NCBI GenBank assembly: GCA_946811695.1
Contig: OX328126.1
Span: 85,631,536-85,695,535, forward strand
Direction: 5' to 3'
Source: Gonocerus acuteangulatus
Lineage: Eukaryota > Arthropoda > Insecta > Hemiptera > Coreidae
Length of the DNA stretch: 64,000 nucleotides
Position 1 is the stretch's first letter. Each line of letters begins with the position of its first letter. Position numbers and translations under genes: made by a program. The notes under the pieces are model-generated. The model was not told the DNA's origin and did not search any database. It saw only the letters and a list, made by a program, of their open reading frames with translations. Shown one piece after another: positions 12,185 to 25,412 of the stretch.

Positions 12185-12650
12185 TAAAATAATTCTTTCG
12201 GACAAAAGAAAATCTCCCTTCTAAGGCCTCAAATGGACCTTTGAAGGGAAGAGTTCCATGTTGCATTACATTTTCTCAAGGTACAAAAATAAAAGCAAGG
12301 AAGAACAGTGAAAGAAGATTTTCGATGCGTCAAGTAGTTCTCTGTAAAAATACGTTTTTATTTGCATGTATTTCTCATCTAAAATTTTCAAAAAACGGAC
12401 TTCATCTTAGGAGAGTATGCTCTTCTAAGATGAATTACCCCTTTCTGACTCAACAGAACTATATACAAACAAATACGCACTTTTACTGAGAACTACTTGA
12501 CGTATCGAAAATCCGGTTGCACGGTTCTTCCTTGTTTTTTTTTAGTACTTTCAGAAAATGAAATGTAACCAAAATATAGGTAAGAAGGAAACCCGGCCCT
12601 TCGAAGGTCTATTTGAGCCCTTAGAAGGGCTATTTTCTTATTTCCGATGC
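12185..12650. repeat. Foldback: ~230-bp arms, almost no loop
   Basis: Left and right halves are inverse copies (about 75-85% by eye) around a centre at about 12417, where catcttaggagag faces ctcttctaagatg across four bases. Matching words include aaggaagaac, gatttt-cgat-cgtcaagtag and ttgaagg/ccttcga. No transposase. It could be a foldback/MITE or a source of hairpin RNA. No target duplication identified. Confidence 0.65.
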
Positions 12651-12708
12651 AACCTTGTTATAGATCTGGACGAGCGCTACAACATTGATTTTTTTTTTCT
12701 TTTTTTAA

Positions 12709-13602
12709 AAAAGTCCGTCACGCAGGAGCTGCAAAACTAAGCATTTTCCTCAGAATTTGGGTAGTATTATGCTTTCCAGATATAATTTTATAATTTCTCT
12801 CTCTCTTCAGTATTAGAAAGCGCTCCTTGCGGCGGCTTTGCGAACCTACGCCTGGTGGGCTATTCTATTGAAATATATTACAAAGTAAACCCCCCTTTCC
12901 GATAGACCGATTTAGACCATTTTTACAAAACGTCTTTCTCATGAGTTACCTACGACATACACCGCGTTTCGTTACAATACAGCAGAAATTACGACCGGTA
13001 TGAGTATATTTGTAATTTGGGTCCAGTGTAACCCCCCCCCCCCCCCCCGCCTAATAAACCGATTTTGTTTATTTTTACAACACATATTTACCTGTAGATT
13101 ACCACTACGAATACCGAGTTTCGTCAAAATATAACAAAAATCACGGCTGGTAGTGGCGAATTGATATTGTGGGTCCGGAGTAAACCCCCCCCTCCTAATG
13201 AACCGATTTAGTTTATTTTTACGTCTCACTTTTCTCTTTATATTGCCACTACGAATACCAAGTTTCGTTGAAATATAACAAATATTACGGCTGGCATGGT
13301 CAAATTAGTGTTTTGGGTTCGGGGTAAACCCCCCCTTCCGGTGGACCGACTTTGGTGGTTAACGAACTCGTTCAATCGTTTGCTAATTGAATGCTATATA
13401 CCATGTTGCGTGACGAAAAAACAAAAACTCTGGCCGCTATCGTGTTAACAGACACACACACATATATATATATATATAAATTTTAACGGGGGTCATTTTC
13501 GGTGTCTACTAGGTAGGATCGATAAAGATTTGAAGAAATTTTTCAAAAATTCCGTCATGAGAGCAACCTCAATAGCTACTTTCCTTCGGAGGAAAGTGTT
13601 AA
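12709..13602 (+). mobile_element. Helentron-like family A, copy 1
   Basis: Starts aaagtccgtcacgcaggagc and ends with the hairpin ctttccttcggaggaaag plus tgttaa. The subterminal word taagcattttcctc is close to the inverse of the 3' end. The interior holds tandem ~135-bp units with polypurine/polypyrimidine tracts and a short TA array near 13461-13476, followed by attttaacgggggtc. Confidence 0.7.
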
Positions 13603-14086
13603 TATGATACTTCCAACCGTTTAGGAGTTATTTCTCTTGTGGCCCGCTTATCTTATATATATATAAGACAAATAGAGCTAAACATAAATATATATATTTA
13701 TTTTCGGAGCTACTGATTACTAATTATATTCTCATCTTTTGAATTGTTACTCGATCTGGTAAAGTTATCAAATGATGAGAAAAAGCTCCCGGACTCCATA
13801 CCGAGGCTTTTCCATAAATAGTAATATTCCTAGGTGTGGTTTATTCATGATAGCTCTTATTCCTTTATATAACTTATAAAGGAATAAAACGTGGAGTTAC
13901 GGAAATAGATATCATGAGAGCAGAACCTAGCTAGCTGGAAGCTTGCCAGCTCTGCTAACATCATGGCAGGTGTAATGGACTTATATAAACGAATATTTGG
14001 AGCTTATTTTAGTAAATAAAAGCAAAAAAAACTAAAACGCCAACCTCAGAATTTCTATACATAAATTTATTATTTCCTTCTATATA

Positions 14087-15001
14087 ATGGGTTGAGTCAG
14101 AAAAAATGACGGTTTTCTTTGTGTTTGAACTTTGCATCATAATTCCTCTCTTATTTACATTTGGGAGCTAAGAATTGTGATAAGAAGTTTATGTTTGATC
14201 CCTTGTTAATGATTTGGTAACCAGCATGCCCTCTATCCGGGCTCAGTACTTCTTTAGTTCCCTTCTTTGTTCACAATGACACTACAGTACGGAATTATCA
14301 TAACTTTGCTTTATTTTTTGAAACGGAAGTTTTGAGCAACTGAAGCCATTCGTTTAGTGGTTGAATTTGAGTATGAAGACTCTTTGAATGTAAGGACAAT
14401 GAGAAATTGGTTCCAAAAATTTAATAAAGGTGATTTGAGCCTTGAAAAGAAATCTGTATCAGGGCGTCTTTCATTAGTCAACCAGAACGCTCTGCGCACT
14501 GCTTTTGAAGCCGATCCTACAAAAAGCAATTCTAAGAGGTTTTATTCAGTACAACCGCTGAGAATATACGATTTTTTGGTTCAGTGGTATCCAGTTAGTC
14601 AACAGAAAGCAAGTCTTGTTTCTACAAGAGAATGCCAGGCCCCACACCTCTCGACTTACAAGCCAAAAACTACCCGATTTGGATGGAATCGAGCTTCTCC
14701 CTCACCCGGCATATAGTCCAGACCTAGCTGCATCATACTAGCACCTGATCAGATCAATGGCTCATTTCTTTCATGGAAAAACATTCAACAACTTGAATGA
14801 ATTTGAAAATGGAGTTCGTGAGTTCTTCGATTCTAAACCCAAAGAGTGGTACCATCAAGGATTTCAACAGCTGGCTTCCAGAAGGCCATAAACCATAGAA
14901 CACAATGGTATATATTTTGATTATTAAAAACCTTGTAAGTAGAAGAAAAATAAACTTTGATTTTCACCTATAAAACGGTCATTTTTTTTCACTCACCCCA
15001 T
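14087..15001 (+). mobile_element. Mariner deletion derivative
   Basis: Inverted ends atgggttgagtcagaaaaaa and (reversed) atggggtgagtgaaaaaaaa are flanked by TA at 14085-14086 and 15002-15003. At 915 bp it is shorter than the usual ~1.3 kb mariner. The transposase remnant reads on the plus strand. Confidence 0.82.
14357..14920 (+). pseudogene. Mariner transposase relic
   Basis: A 119-codon open frame begins with the second helix-turn-helix of a mariner transposase (VRTMRNWFQKFNKGDLSLEK, then SGRLS). It is then joined, out of order, to the C-terminal region. In the next frames I read FLQENARPHTS (usual form HDNARPH, so Asp is Glu here), LLPHPAYSPDL (catalytic Asp kept), and FNNLNEFENGVREFF with KPKEWY near the end. 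The middle of the gene, including the first catalytic Asp, is deleted around 14530-14600. Inactive, but clearly a mariner. Confidence 0.8.
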
Positions 15002-15159
15002 TAGTTAATTGATAAACTTGCCATAGTTCCAGTTGTTATTCTAGAACAATTCAGGCAGAAGATCGTAGTTTGTAGGAAATAAATACAATTGAATAGTGCA
15101 TTTTTTCCTGGCTTAAATGCTTCCTTAACTTATCAAAAATTATATCACATGTTACATTT

Positions 15160-15600
15160 CAAAATTAAAAGCTTTTTTTTTTTTTATCTTTATTACAAAA
15201 AATTATGAAAAATAATTAAAAATTAACATTTCAGTACATTAAACTTTAAAGTATTTTTTTCTCAAAACTATTTTTTAAATTGGGCGATACGCTGGTGCCT
15301 TCAATTCTCAGGCGATCAACTTCAAATTTTAACTGCACCTTTCTAAAGACATTGTCTAATAACAAAAAGTACGTAGGTTTTTTCGACTTATTGAATAATA
15401 AAGATTCTATGACCGATTTTTAAATAGAAAACGAAGAATTGTTCACCATTTTCGAAACCCTACGTACTTTACTGCATGTTACCGCCTTCTTTAGAAATAA
15501 TTTTAGTTTATTGTTCCAGATTAAAAGACTATCACCCGTGAAAAAAGGGGGTTTCCGTTATTCATACATAGCGCCACCATTTTGTTTTTGAATAATTAAA
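15160..15600 (+). repeat. Dispersed repeat E, copy 1
   Basis: Shares long stretches with 31100-32760 and 62130-62755: ttctcaaaac, gggcgata-ct-tgg, gatcaacttcaaa, tacgtagg-tttt, tatgaccgatttt and ttttagtttattgttccag. No coding potential and no class assigned. Confidence 0.6.
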
Positions 15601-15628
15601 ACTTTTTTTTTTTTTGTCACGGAGTATT

Positions 15629-15803
15629 TCCATGCATTCCTCGATAATAAACTGTCGTTGTTGTTGGAGGGAGTCCTTTTGGCACAGAGATTGGGAAGAT
15701 GGTTCCAAGTTGTCCAGCTCACTACGAAATAAAACCTACTTCCAATGTTTTTTTATGTAGGCATTATGAAAGAATGCCATTTCACAATTGTGTTTTAGTT
15801 TTA

Positions 15804-15860
<57 letters not shown>
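15629..15860. repeat. Repeat G fragments and (TA)n
   Basis: Contains the block ttccatgcattcctcgataa in direct orientation relative to 5612, and gccatttcacaattgtgttt inverted relative to 5418. A (TA)n array at about 15808-15855 follows. Confidence 0.55.
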
Positions 15861-15861
<1 letters not shown>

Positions 15862-15867
15862 AATATA

Positions 15868-16165
15868 TGGGGATGAGGTTAGCTCAGTGGTAGAACTGGA
15901 GGACCCAGGTTCAAAATCCGAGCGCGCAATAAAGATTTTATCTTCTAGAGTCGTTGTTCGAGGGTTGGATTTGGGGTCCCAGATCGTCCATAGGCTTACG
16001 CAGCCTTTAATTAATTAATGGGTACCTTCAGAGGGAAAAATCAGGCGGCAGGAGCATAGTTCTGACCACACTATCTCCCTAGCGTGCCGTATTGTCATGA
16101 AACGGATACCTCTACAGTATCTGCTCCTCTGGGCCCTTGTGGCCTGTTACGGGACTGATTTTTTT
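15868..16165 (+). mobile_element. tRNA-derived SINE, family 2
   Basis: The head reads gaggttagctcagtggtaga (box A type) and ggttcaaaatcc (box B type), as in a tRNA. The body has caggcggcaggagcatagtt and ctgaccacactatctcccta, shared with 55608-55975 and 27205-27320. That shared core after a tRNA-like head defines a SINE family. It would be transcribed by RNA polymerase III from the internal boxes. The loose box B spacing suggests an old copy. Confidence 0.65.
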
Positions 16166-16660
16166 CCTGATATATATATATTTACACAGTAGACTCTGTC
16201 TTAACCAGCGTTCTCTTATCCGTCGCTCTCTCTCTACTATCCGGCGGTCTCCGAGAGGAATGATTGACGGATCTCGGAACTCGGCTAGAGGGTTCCTAGA
16301 AAACCTTCCCTTCCTTGCTAGCCTAACTTTTGTTTCGTGGTATTTCATTAAATGGACATCAAAGAAGGAATATATATTTCGTTTTACATGCAGGAACTTG
16401 TGTTTCTTCTAAGAAAACAAATGTTTCTATTAAGGCATCTGTGGCTGGAAGCCTGATTTTAGCCAGTCAAGTTCGAACATTCATAGTTCGAACAGTTTTA
16501 AAAGTAATTTTAATAATATTTACCATTTTAAATGCAATATTAAGAATGGTACATATTATATCCTCTAATAATAAGGTTTTTTAAATACATAAGCGACTAA
16601 CTGAATTCTCTAATCCGACTGTACCCCGGTCCCGACGACTCTGGATTTGGGAGAGTCCAC

Positions 16661-16703
<43 letters not shown>

Positions 16704-16719
16704 CAGTGATCGAATTGCA

Positions 16720-17784
16720 CTGCTTAGTGTAAATATAGGTAAAAATAAAATTATTACTCTTATTCAGGTCGGATTAAAAAGAAAGAACAACTACATCATC
16801 TTAATGGGGGACTTTAATGGAAGAACTTGAGAACTTCAAGTTTGCCTTTGGAAGAATGCAAGAAAGTGGGGTTAAGGCTGAACTACTCAAAAACAAAAAT
16901 TATGACTAATCGGGAAAAAATAGAGATAGCCCTAGAGGGAAACATTTTAGATTATACGGATGAGTATATATACCTGGGACAACTCGTTTCCTTTCAAAAT
17001 AGTACAGCAAAAGAAATCCGGAGGAGGACATCTAATGCTTGGAAGAAGTTCTGGGAGCTTAAATTTATTATGAAGGGGAATTTCAGCATGGAGTGGAAGA
17101 GGCTTGCCTTCGAACAGTGCGTTTTGCCGGTCATATGCTATGGGTGCCAAACATGGTCTCTTACCAAGGCTCAGGAGGGTAAATTGGGGTAAATATGGCA
17201 GCGATCGACAGAAAGGTGCATTCTCAACGTACTAAGGAGGGAGAAAATAGCAAGTACACATATGAGGGCACAGACAGGCTGTAGGATGCTGTAGGACGTC
17301 CTTCATGTCCTACAGCATGCAACAAGGATCAAGTGGGCCTGGGCAGGGCATGTTGCTCGGCAGGACAATGACAGGTGGGCAAAGCAGGCCACTGAGAGGA
17401 TCCCATACGGACAGAAAAGAGGAAGAGGAAAGCAACAGAAGAGATGGGCCGATTTAATGAGGAACAAAGCAGGTGCCGAGTGGATGAGGTACGCAAGGGA
17501 CAGGACCAGATGGAAGGAGATTTGGAAGAAGGGAAAGGAAGACAGAGCGGACTCCACTTCCCGACAGGACTAGTCCCCGTGGGAAGTCAGACTATTACCC
17601 CAGAACCCTGGGAGGCCCTACAGAATTAGTCTCTTCAGATATGTAAATAAACCTAAAACAGAAGTATTATATTTTTATTTATTTATTGAAAAGCAAAATT
17701 ATGTATTTATTAACTAATTGTATTTATTTAAATCATTTATTGTGGCTATTCTGTAAATAAAGGCTATATTCATTCATTCATTCA

Positions 17785-17790
<6 letters not shown>
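16720..17790 (+). pseudogene. RTE-type LINE, 5'-truncated with internal deletion
   Basis: The start retains an endonuclease scrap (IILMGDFNG near 16797-16821), then jumps directly to the end of the reverse transcriptase in an open frame to 17192: GLRLNYSKTKIM, YIYLGQLVSF, EIRRRTSNAWKKFW, LPVICYGCQTW. After a stop the typical RTE C-terminus follows: WAGHVARQDNDRW, GRGKQQKRWADLM, YARDRTRWKE. The element ends in an (attc)n tail at about 17770-17788, then (TA)n. The central reverse transcriptase is deleted, so it cannot move. Confidence 0.85.

Positions 17791-17862
<72 letters not shown>
17770..17862. repeat. (ATTC)n then (TA)n microsatellite
   Basis: The attcattcattc tail of the RTE element passes into a roughly 70-bp uninterrupted (TA)n array. 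Confidence 0.85.
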
Positions 17863-17865
<3 letters not shown>

Positions 17866-18029
17866 TATATTCGAGATCTGCAGGATCCGGAATATCGACT
17901 GGTCTGATCCTTGTGATTGTTGTTCTGGGCATATTTTGGTGAATACATCATTCTCTCAATACTTGTTGTTATATGAGTCCTATAACCCTAAAACACCGCA
18001 ATACCTACCTTCCTGACCCGAAGTTGCTG

Positions 18030-18145
18030 AACTAGGATCGGATAAAACCGCTGAGCGAGGGTACTGCACCCCGACGGGTATTTGACCTCTGTCTGCTCCA
18101 TGCACGTGATCGCTACACTGGGGCTATAACCCATACATTCTATAT
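18030..18145 (-). mobile_element. Possible tRNA-like SINE head
   Basis: On the minus strand the words agtgtagcgatcacgtgcat and gaggtcaaatacccg loosely resemble box A and box B. Weak similarity and only one copy in the window. Confidence 0.25.
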
Positions 18146-18369
18146 CTCTTTGCCCCTTCCACCATCCGGCAGAAGGAATAGAATCTTATCCAGTATGCGA
18201 TATCGGTACAACATTCTATCCAAGATATCGCTATGACTTTAGTCAGTATTTCAGAATATGAATCAAAAATTATTATTCTTTCAATGTCGTCAGAGGCACT
18301 TAGCGCGATTCGGTTTGGTTACTCGCTAGGCGAAGACTACTCTGTTGGAAGACCCTCACCTAAACAAGC

Positions 18370-18503
18370 TTTTAGCACTTTCCTCCGAAGGAAAGTAGCT
18401 ATTGCGGTTGGACTCATGACGGAATTTTTGAAAAATTTCTTCAAATCTTTATCGATCCTACCTAGTAGACAGCGAAAATGACCCCCGTTAAAATTTATAT
18501 ATA

Positions 18504-18590
<87 letters not shown>

Positions 18591-19619
18591 CTGTTAACAC
18601 GATAGCGGCCAGAGTATTTGTTTTTTCGTCACGAAACTTGGTATATAGCATTCAATTAGCAAACGATTGAACGAGTTCGTTAACCACCAAAATCGATCCA
18701 CCGAACCCAAACACTAATTTGACCATTTCAGCCGTAATATTTGTTATATTTCAACGAAACTTAGTATTCGTAGTGATAATATAGAGAGAAAAGTGAGATA
18801 TAAAAATGAACTAAATCGGTTCATAAGGAGGGGGGGTTTACTCCGGACCGACAATACCAATTCGCCACTACCAGCCGTGATTTTTGGTATATTTCGACGA
18901 AACTCGGTATTCATAGTGGTAATCTACAGGTAAATATGTGTTGTAAAAATAAACTAAATCGGTTCATTAGGAGGGGGGTTTACTCCAGACCCACAATACC
19001 AATTCGCCACTACCAACCGTGATTTTTGGTATATTTCGACGAAACTCGGTATTCGTAGTGGTAATCTACAGGTAAATATGTCTTGTAAAAATAAACTAAA
19101 TCGGTTCATTAGGAGAGGGGTTTACTCCGGACCCAAATTACTAATATACTCATACTGGTCGTAATTTCTGCTGTATTGTAACGAAACGCGGTATACGTCG
19201 TGGGTAACTCATGAGAAAGAAGTGTTGTAAAAATGAGCTGAATCGGTCAATCGGAAAGCGGGGGTTTAATTTGTAATATATTTCAATAGAAAAGCCCGTC
19301 AGACGTAGGTTCACAAAGCCGCCGCAAGGAGCGCTTTCTACCACTAGAGTGACTGTATCCTGTTCCTGCGTTAGATCAAAATACGATAATATGAGGTTTT
19401 TTGTATTTATTACTTAGTGTAGTAGATACCATGTTTAACATAACTCTGGAAGGAAATTAATAATTTATCAGTTACTCATTACAAAATTAAAAGAGAACTA
19501 TTCATGTTTTTATTTTATTTATGTAGGATACTTTAAACAAATTGTTCTGGAAAGCAGTCTACACTACCCAAATTCTGAGGAAAGTGCTTAGTTATGCAGC
19601 TCCTGCGTGACGGACTTTT
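18370..19619 (-). mobile_element. Helentron-like family A, copy 2 (longest)
   Basis: In reverse orientation: hairpin end ttttagcactttcctccgaa first, two (TA)n arrays near 18499-18587, then four to five diverged ~137-bp tandem units (each with a cggttca-tagga-ggggggttt motif), and the start end ...gctcctgcgtgacggacttt last. The word gaggaaagtgctta near 19577 is the subterminal partner of the hairpin end. Non-coding. Confidence 0.75.
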
Positions 19620-19750
19620 TAAAATCCTATTAATTTCAAAAAGAAGAGCGTCCCCATATATTGTGACAGGGACCGCACAGAAGCGTACTGGACAACCGAT
19701 TTGGGTAACGTGACGAGCGTGTTAAACTACTATACTTATATTAGGAATCG

Positions 19751-19798
<48 letters not shown>

Positions 19799-19799
19799 T

Positions 19800-20065
19800 T
19801 GGTATTTTCGTGCTAGGCGGAAGGTCAAATAATAAAAACTTCACCACACAGTTTCGTCAACTTTATTGCGTCCCTACATGTTTCACACCTTCCTTGTGCC
19901 TCTTCTGGGGAAAAACCTACAGATATAAAACATACAGCCTCAACCTGAGGAGGATAACCTTCCACCAGTACGGCCACGTCTAAACTGATCATTGTCTGAA
20001 AGAATCCAACATGGCGAAATATAATCAGCTGATCGATAATCGATACGTCATACACTTAAAATTAA
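19800..20065 (-). mobile_element. Degenerate hammerhead-bearing repeat, family H4
   Basis: Shares cagcctcaacctgaggagga and ccttccaccagtacggcc with the element at 31565-31916. The hammerhead-like motif on the minus strand (19868-19925) has a CAGAAGA core in place of CUGAAGA. Stem I (UCCC/GGGA) and the palindromic ACAUGU stem III are intact. One core base is lost, so it is probably inactive. Confidence 0.55.
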
Positions 20066-20285
20066 TTACCAGAAGATATATAGTCTTAAACATGAAAACC
20101 ATCTTCCCCGTCTCTAATTTTTTTCTTTTAGCGCGGTTCCTCCCTCCCCCATAGGGAGGAACCCCGCTTATAAGGTTGATACAATGAAACAATCCGGAAG
20201 TGCCGACTAGAAAATTTTGCGTTTCAGAACCCCTAGAGACCGAAAATGATGGTGGTTCAAATTTGTATATATATATATATGTATA

Positions 20286-20333
<48 letters not shown>

Positions 20334-21539
20334 TATTTGTCTGTTCGCTCTCTAGCTCGAAGACGAATGGTCCGATTTTGATGAAATTTGGTACAAAAAT
20401 CCGTCGTCCAATTTGAAAGGTCAAGTTCGTTAACCAGCGAAATCCGCCTACCGGAAAATGGCGTTTGGGGCGAAATTCGCGCAAAAAAATCGTAACGCTT
20501 ACGTTTTTGAGTTCATAAGCTTCTAAGTACTCGTTTTATATGATTCCTGGGCTAGGAAAACGAATGAAACCATTTTCAAGGCGATAGCTTTAACCGTTTT
20601 TGAGAAAATTGGAAAAATATTTTTTGAATACCGTTTTTGGTTTGGGTACTTAGAATCATGGGATTCAGTTAAAACTTTATCTGCATGTTCTACTTTCATT
20701 AAAACTAATATGTTGAAAGTTGTGTTACGTTTGGAGTTAAGGAAGGGTTAGAATAAAATATTTTATGAACAGACATGAAAAGTTTTGGGAAGTTCGTATA
20801 CTTTCATTAATATCTCGAACACGGTTGGGAAATCGTGGTAAGTGGATAGAAACTATTTAAAAGCTTACTAAAGTCTCTACAAAAAAGATTCTAAAACTAT
20901 TTTTGATTAGGTTATGTCAATCGGAGAAATAAGTGCTTAAAACTTCAAATACGTCTGTTTTGTTCTTATGAACGGGTTTTTGTCGTTCTTGTTGTAATTT
21001 TTGTCTCTTTCCCTTCGTTTTTTATTGCTTTTTATTTTTGTAATTTCTTATGTTGCGAAAATTTTGTGTGTAAAACAGGATATGAAAAATGAGGCCAATT
21101 TTCTGTTGCTAGAAATAATATAAATTTTGGGAACTTTCTTTAATATCTCGAAAACTCTTGAGAATTTTGGTAAACGGAAGAATACCATTAGAAAGCTTAT
21201 TAAATGCTCTACATAAAAGGTTCTAATGAAAGTTTTGATTAGGCGATGTCAATCGGAGAAATAAGAGCTTAAAGCTTTAAAGTAATTGATTTCGCTTATT
21301 CGAAGTGTTCTTTTTGCCTGTATTTTATTCCTTGTTATTTTTTAATTGCTTATAGTTGGATAATGTATTCGAAAATAAAACAGGTTAAGTAAAATAACAA
21401 AAACAATTTATTGTTAGAAATATAGATTTCCAAGATTCCAAGACCTTGCAACTAGCGGGACGGTTTCTTGTGTTGCCGACCCTTCCAGGTCAGATTGTAA
21501 ATCCTACCTTTCAAGACTGGTGGAACCAAAATATAACTG

Positions 21540-21692
21540 TCAGGGTTCGGTCACTGCTACTTAATAAAACTACATTTTATCGTAAAAATGGTTTTATTGT
21601 GCCGACGTTTCGGCTTGAACTTCAAGCCTTCATCAGGGCTGTAAATACAAGTAGGACATATTTAACACTAATATATGCACATATCTATGTAA

Positions 21693-21725
<33 letters not shown>

Positions 21726-21912
21726 TAATATATATATATTTATATTTATGCATATACACATACACATATACACGCACACATATGTACATATATATGCCCA
21801 CATACCTACACATATGGGGTATGTATTATTAAGTAGCAGTGACCTAACCCGGACAATCCCTACCTTGCATCATCAACGGTCAACGATCTCCTCTCAACAA
21901 AATAATAACTGC
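21540..21912 (-). mobile_element. Hammerhead-bearing insert H1 in family B
   Basis: Begins tcagggttcggtcactgcta and ends with the inverse words (agtagcagtgacc), so its ends are partly inverted. Flanking words aaaatataactg (left) and aaaataataactg (right) look like a 12-13-bp target duplication. It holds a hammerhead motif and an (at/ac)-rich spacer. The same insert sits at the same family B position at about 25486-25890. Penelope-like terminal repeats are the closest known structure. Confidence 0.55.
21598..21645 (-). ncRNA. Hammerhead ribozyme motif, family H1
   Basis: On the minus strand: stem I GCC, core CUGAUGA (21630-21636), helix II GGCUUGAA/UUCAAGCC, then GAA, the self-complementary ACGU as stem III, C as the cleavage-site base, and GGC closing stem I. 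All invariant core bases are present. Stem III would form only between two copies, giving a dimeric hammerhead. Self-cleavage is predicted, not shown. Confidence 0.65.
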
Positions 21913-22019
21913 TTCTATTTTAATCTTTCGAAATTAGACTAGGGATAAGAACGGAACCGCGCTAAGATGAGGCAGTTCCTGCGAGTCGGACTTTATATAT
22001 ATATATAAATATATACATA

Positions 22020-22176
22020 TATATATATATATATACAAATTTGAACCACCATCATTTTCGGTCTCTAGGGGTTCTGAAACGCAAAATTTTCTAGTCGGCA
22101 CTTCCGGATTGTTTCATTGTATCAACCTTATAAGCGGGGTTCCTCCCTATGGGGGAGGGAGGAACCGCGCTAAAAA
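22020..22176 (+). mobile_element. Family B 3' end fragment, head-to-head with copy 2
   Basis: From a (TA)n run through aaatttgaaccaccatcatt and ttccggattgtttcattg to the terminal hairpin and gcgctaaaa. Only the last ~155 bases of family B are present, in the opposite orientation to the copy ending at 21994. Confidence 0.7.
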
Positions 22177-22349
22177 GGCAAACGTTTGAGCAGCTGCTCT
22201 ACATTTTCAGAAATAACCCTCATTTCTGCGCCCCTGAACTACAAATGATATGCAGAATAATTCCCTAAAGTTATGTCATCTCAATTTGGGACACCCTGTA
22301 TAGTGATTTTTTTTTTAGTCTGTGTATCTGTTCGAAGATTTGTATTTTC

Positions 22350-23395
22350 TATTTTTTTTTTTTTTTTTTTTTTTTTTAACTAATCATCAAAATTTATTTT
22401 CCAAATTAATACAAAAACCTTTTTAACCAACCGAAATGAATTTTCGAAAGATTGATAAGTACGCTGTGTTTATAGCACCCCAAAATATTTGGACAACATA
22501 CTTTATTTTAAATAAAGAATTTCTTCTTTCTATTGGGTTATTGCTATAGATGTCCAGTAATGAGTATAATGAACAAAGTGAGTCCGTACATAATGTTATT
22601 CTGTCCATATTTATGTCCTGTGCATTCTCCAACCGAGTGCGAGGGCTTGCAATTCAGCTGAGTACGTGCTTGTCATGTTGGGTAGTTTAACCATTTTTTA
22701 CCAACTACTGCAGCTGCACCAGTGCCTTCGTCGGTCTTCGATCCGTCAGTGTAGATGAATGTACTGTGCTATTTATTTGATGTGTTTTGAATCTGTTTTT
22801 GTAGAATAGTGAGGCTGTGGTATTAGAGTTTTTCTATTTTGTCAGGTTTAGGTCAAGTCTTAAGTTCTGAAGAGTCCATGGTGTGTATGTAAAGGGAGGT
22901 TTCAGAAAGGGACTTTTGGATATTGGAGTTATTTGAATAATTCAATGCCCTTACTAGATCTAGATATTCTATAATATTGTCTTCAAGGTGACTGGAAACA
23001 CAAGAAGTATTTAAAAATTTAATTTTGAAAGTAAATTTTAGTTTTACTTATAGTAAAAGTTTATCATACGTCTGTTCTCCGCTTTCAGCGAAAAGACTTA
23101 CATTTGGGCTCAATCTAAAAGCTCCTGTTGCTGTTCGTATACCAGTAGTGTGGATATGGTCTAGTATTTTCAGTACACTGGGCTTGGCAGATGAGTATGC
23201 AACACTTCCATAGTCCAGTAGAGATCTGGTATATGTTCTGTATAGTGTTAGCATTACACTTCTGTCACCACTCCACTTCATGTTGCAAAGAATCCTTAAT
23301 AGAAGTAAAGACTTTTTACATCTATCAAGAAGACTTTGAGGGTGGGGCACCCTGGTCAATATATATTCAAGGATAAGTTCTAAGAATTTAATGTT

Positions 23396-23396
<1 letters not shown>
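22350..23396 (-). pseudogene. Jockey-like LINE relic: RT C-terminus and RNase H
   Basis: From 23396 downward an open frame gives the end of a reverse transcriptase and connector: LDRCKKSLLLLRILCNMKW, LYRTYTRSLLDYGSVAYSSA, then LDHIHTTGIRTATGAFRLSP. Further on, in other frames, an RNase H domain is readable: FIYTDGSKTDEGTGAAAV (first Asp), STYSAELQAL (Glu), and NMDRITLCTDSLCSL (second Asp). Frameshifts separate these blocks. The element runs to a 28-base T run (22351-22378), its poly(A) tail on the minus strand. A family B element cuts off its 5' side at 23396. Confidence 0.8.
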
Positions 23397-24775
<1,379 letters not shown>

Positions 24776-25230
24776 GGTGGATTTATTTTTGGTTTGAGGA
24801 TGTGATTTGGACAAATAAAGGAGTACTAATTAGTTTTTGGATGAGGTGGTGTGGCAACAGAGATGGTTATCCTGGAAAGGATTTTGACTTTGAAAGGGGA
24901 CGAATCAGTGTGGTGTCGAAGGAATGTTGTCTTCATAAATTGGTTTCAAGGTCCAGGATAGTTCTGTGGGTGGCGTTACATTAGAGCAATTAGCGTCAGG
25001 GGATTCGGGGTTTCACTGTTTAATGAGTGCTCGTTAGATGGGGTGGGGATCGGATTATCCCAAAAAGGACTTCACAAGTACATCTGAACATTGTGCGGGA
25101 CGAAAACAGAACTGCTTGGCTGGGATTATATTCTCTTCAACACGAAAAACTCTAAGTATTATATTCACGAAATAGAGACAAACGCCTTCTATACAATTAA
25201 CATAATAAAATACACCTATTGGATTATATA
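24776..25230. other. Unexplained segment between family B copies
   Basis: Higher in GC than its surroundings and not repeated elsewhere in the window. A frame at 24727-24984 is open (...DVIWTNKGVLISFWMRWCG...), but its first part is family B sequence and I recognise no domain. It could be captured host or transposon sequence inside a Helentron-like element. No function is assigned. Confidence 0.3.
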
Positions 25231-25412
25231 AAAGTCCGACTCGCAGGAACTGCCTCATCTTAGCGCGGTTCCGTTCTTATCCCTAGTCTAATTTCGAAAG
25301 ATTAAAATAGAAGCAGTTATTATTTTGTTGAGAGGAGATCGTTGACCGTTGATGATGCATAGTAGGGATTGGCCGGGTTTGGTCACTGCTACTTAATAAT
25401 ACATACCCCATA
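25231..25412 (+). mobile_element. Family B 5' end fragment
   Basis: Starts aaaagtccgactcgcaggaa, with subterminal ttagcgcggttccg, and continues into the inverse of the H1 insert right side (gttgaccgttgatgatgcat). It ends near 25412, where a reversed family B copy begins. Confidence 0.6.

Larger units (their letters stand above)
20127..21994 (-). mobile_element. Helentron-like family B, copy 2, with hammerhead insert
   Basis: Reverse orientation: hairpin end at 20127 (ttttagcgcggttcctccct), (TA)n near 20270-20326, two diverged ~290-bp internal units (rich in gatta-g-gatgtcaatcgga), then the start end gcgagtcggacttt at 21994. Inside it, about 21543-21900 is an insert bounded by copies of aaaataataactg and containing a hammerhead motif. 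Confidence 0.72.

Noticed and set aside
19868..19925. Active hammerhead ribozyme at 19868-19925
   Set aside because: The invariant U of CUGA is A here; listed only as a degenerate relative.
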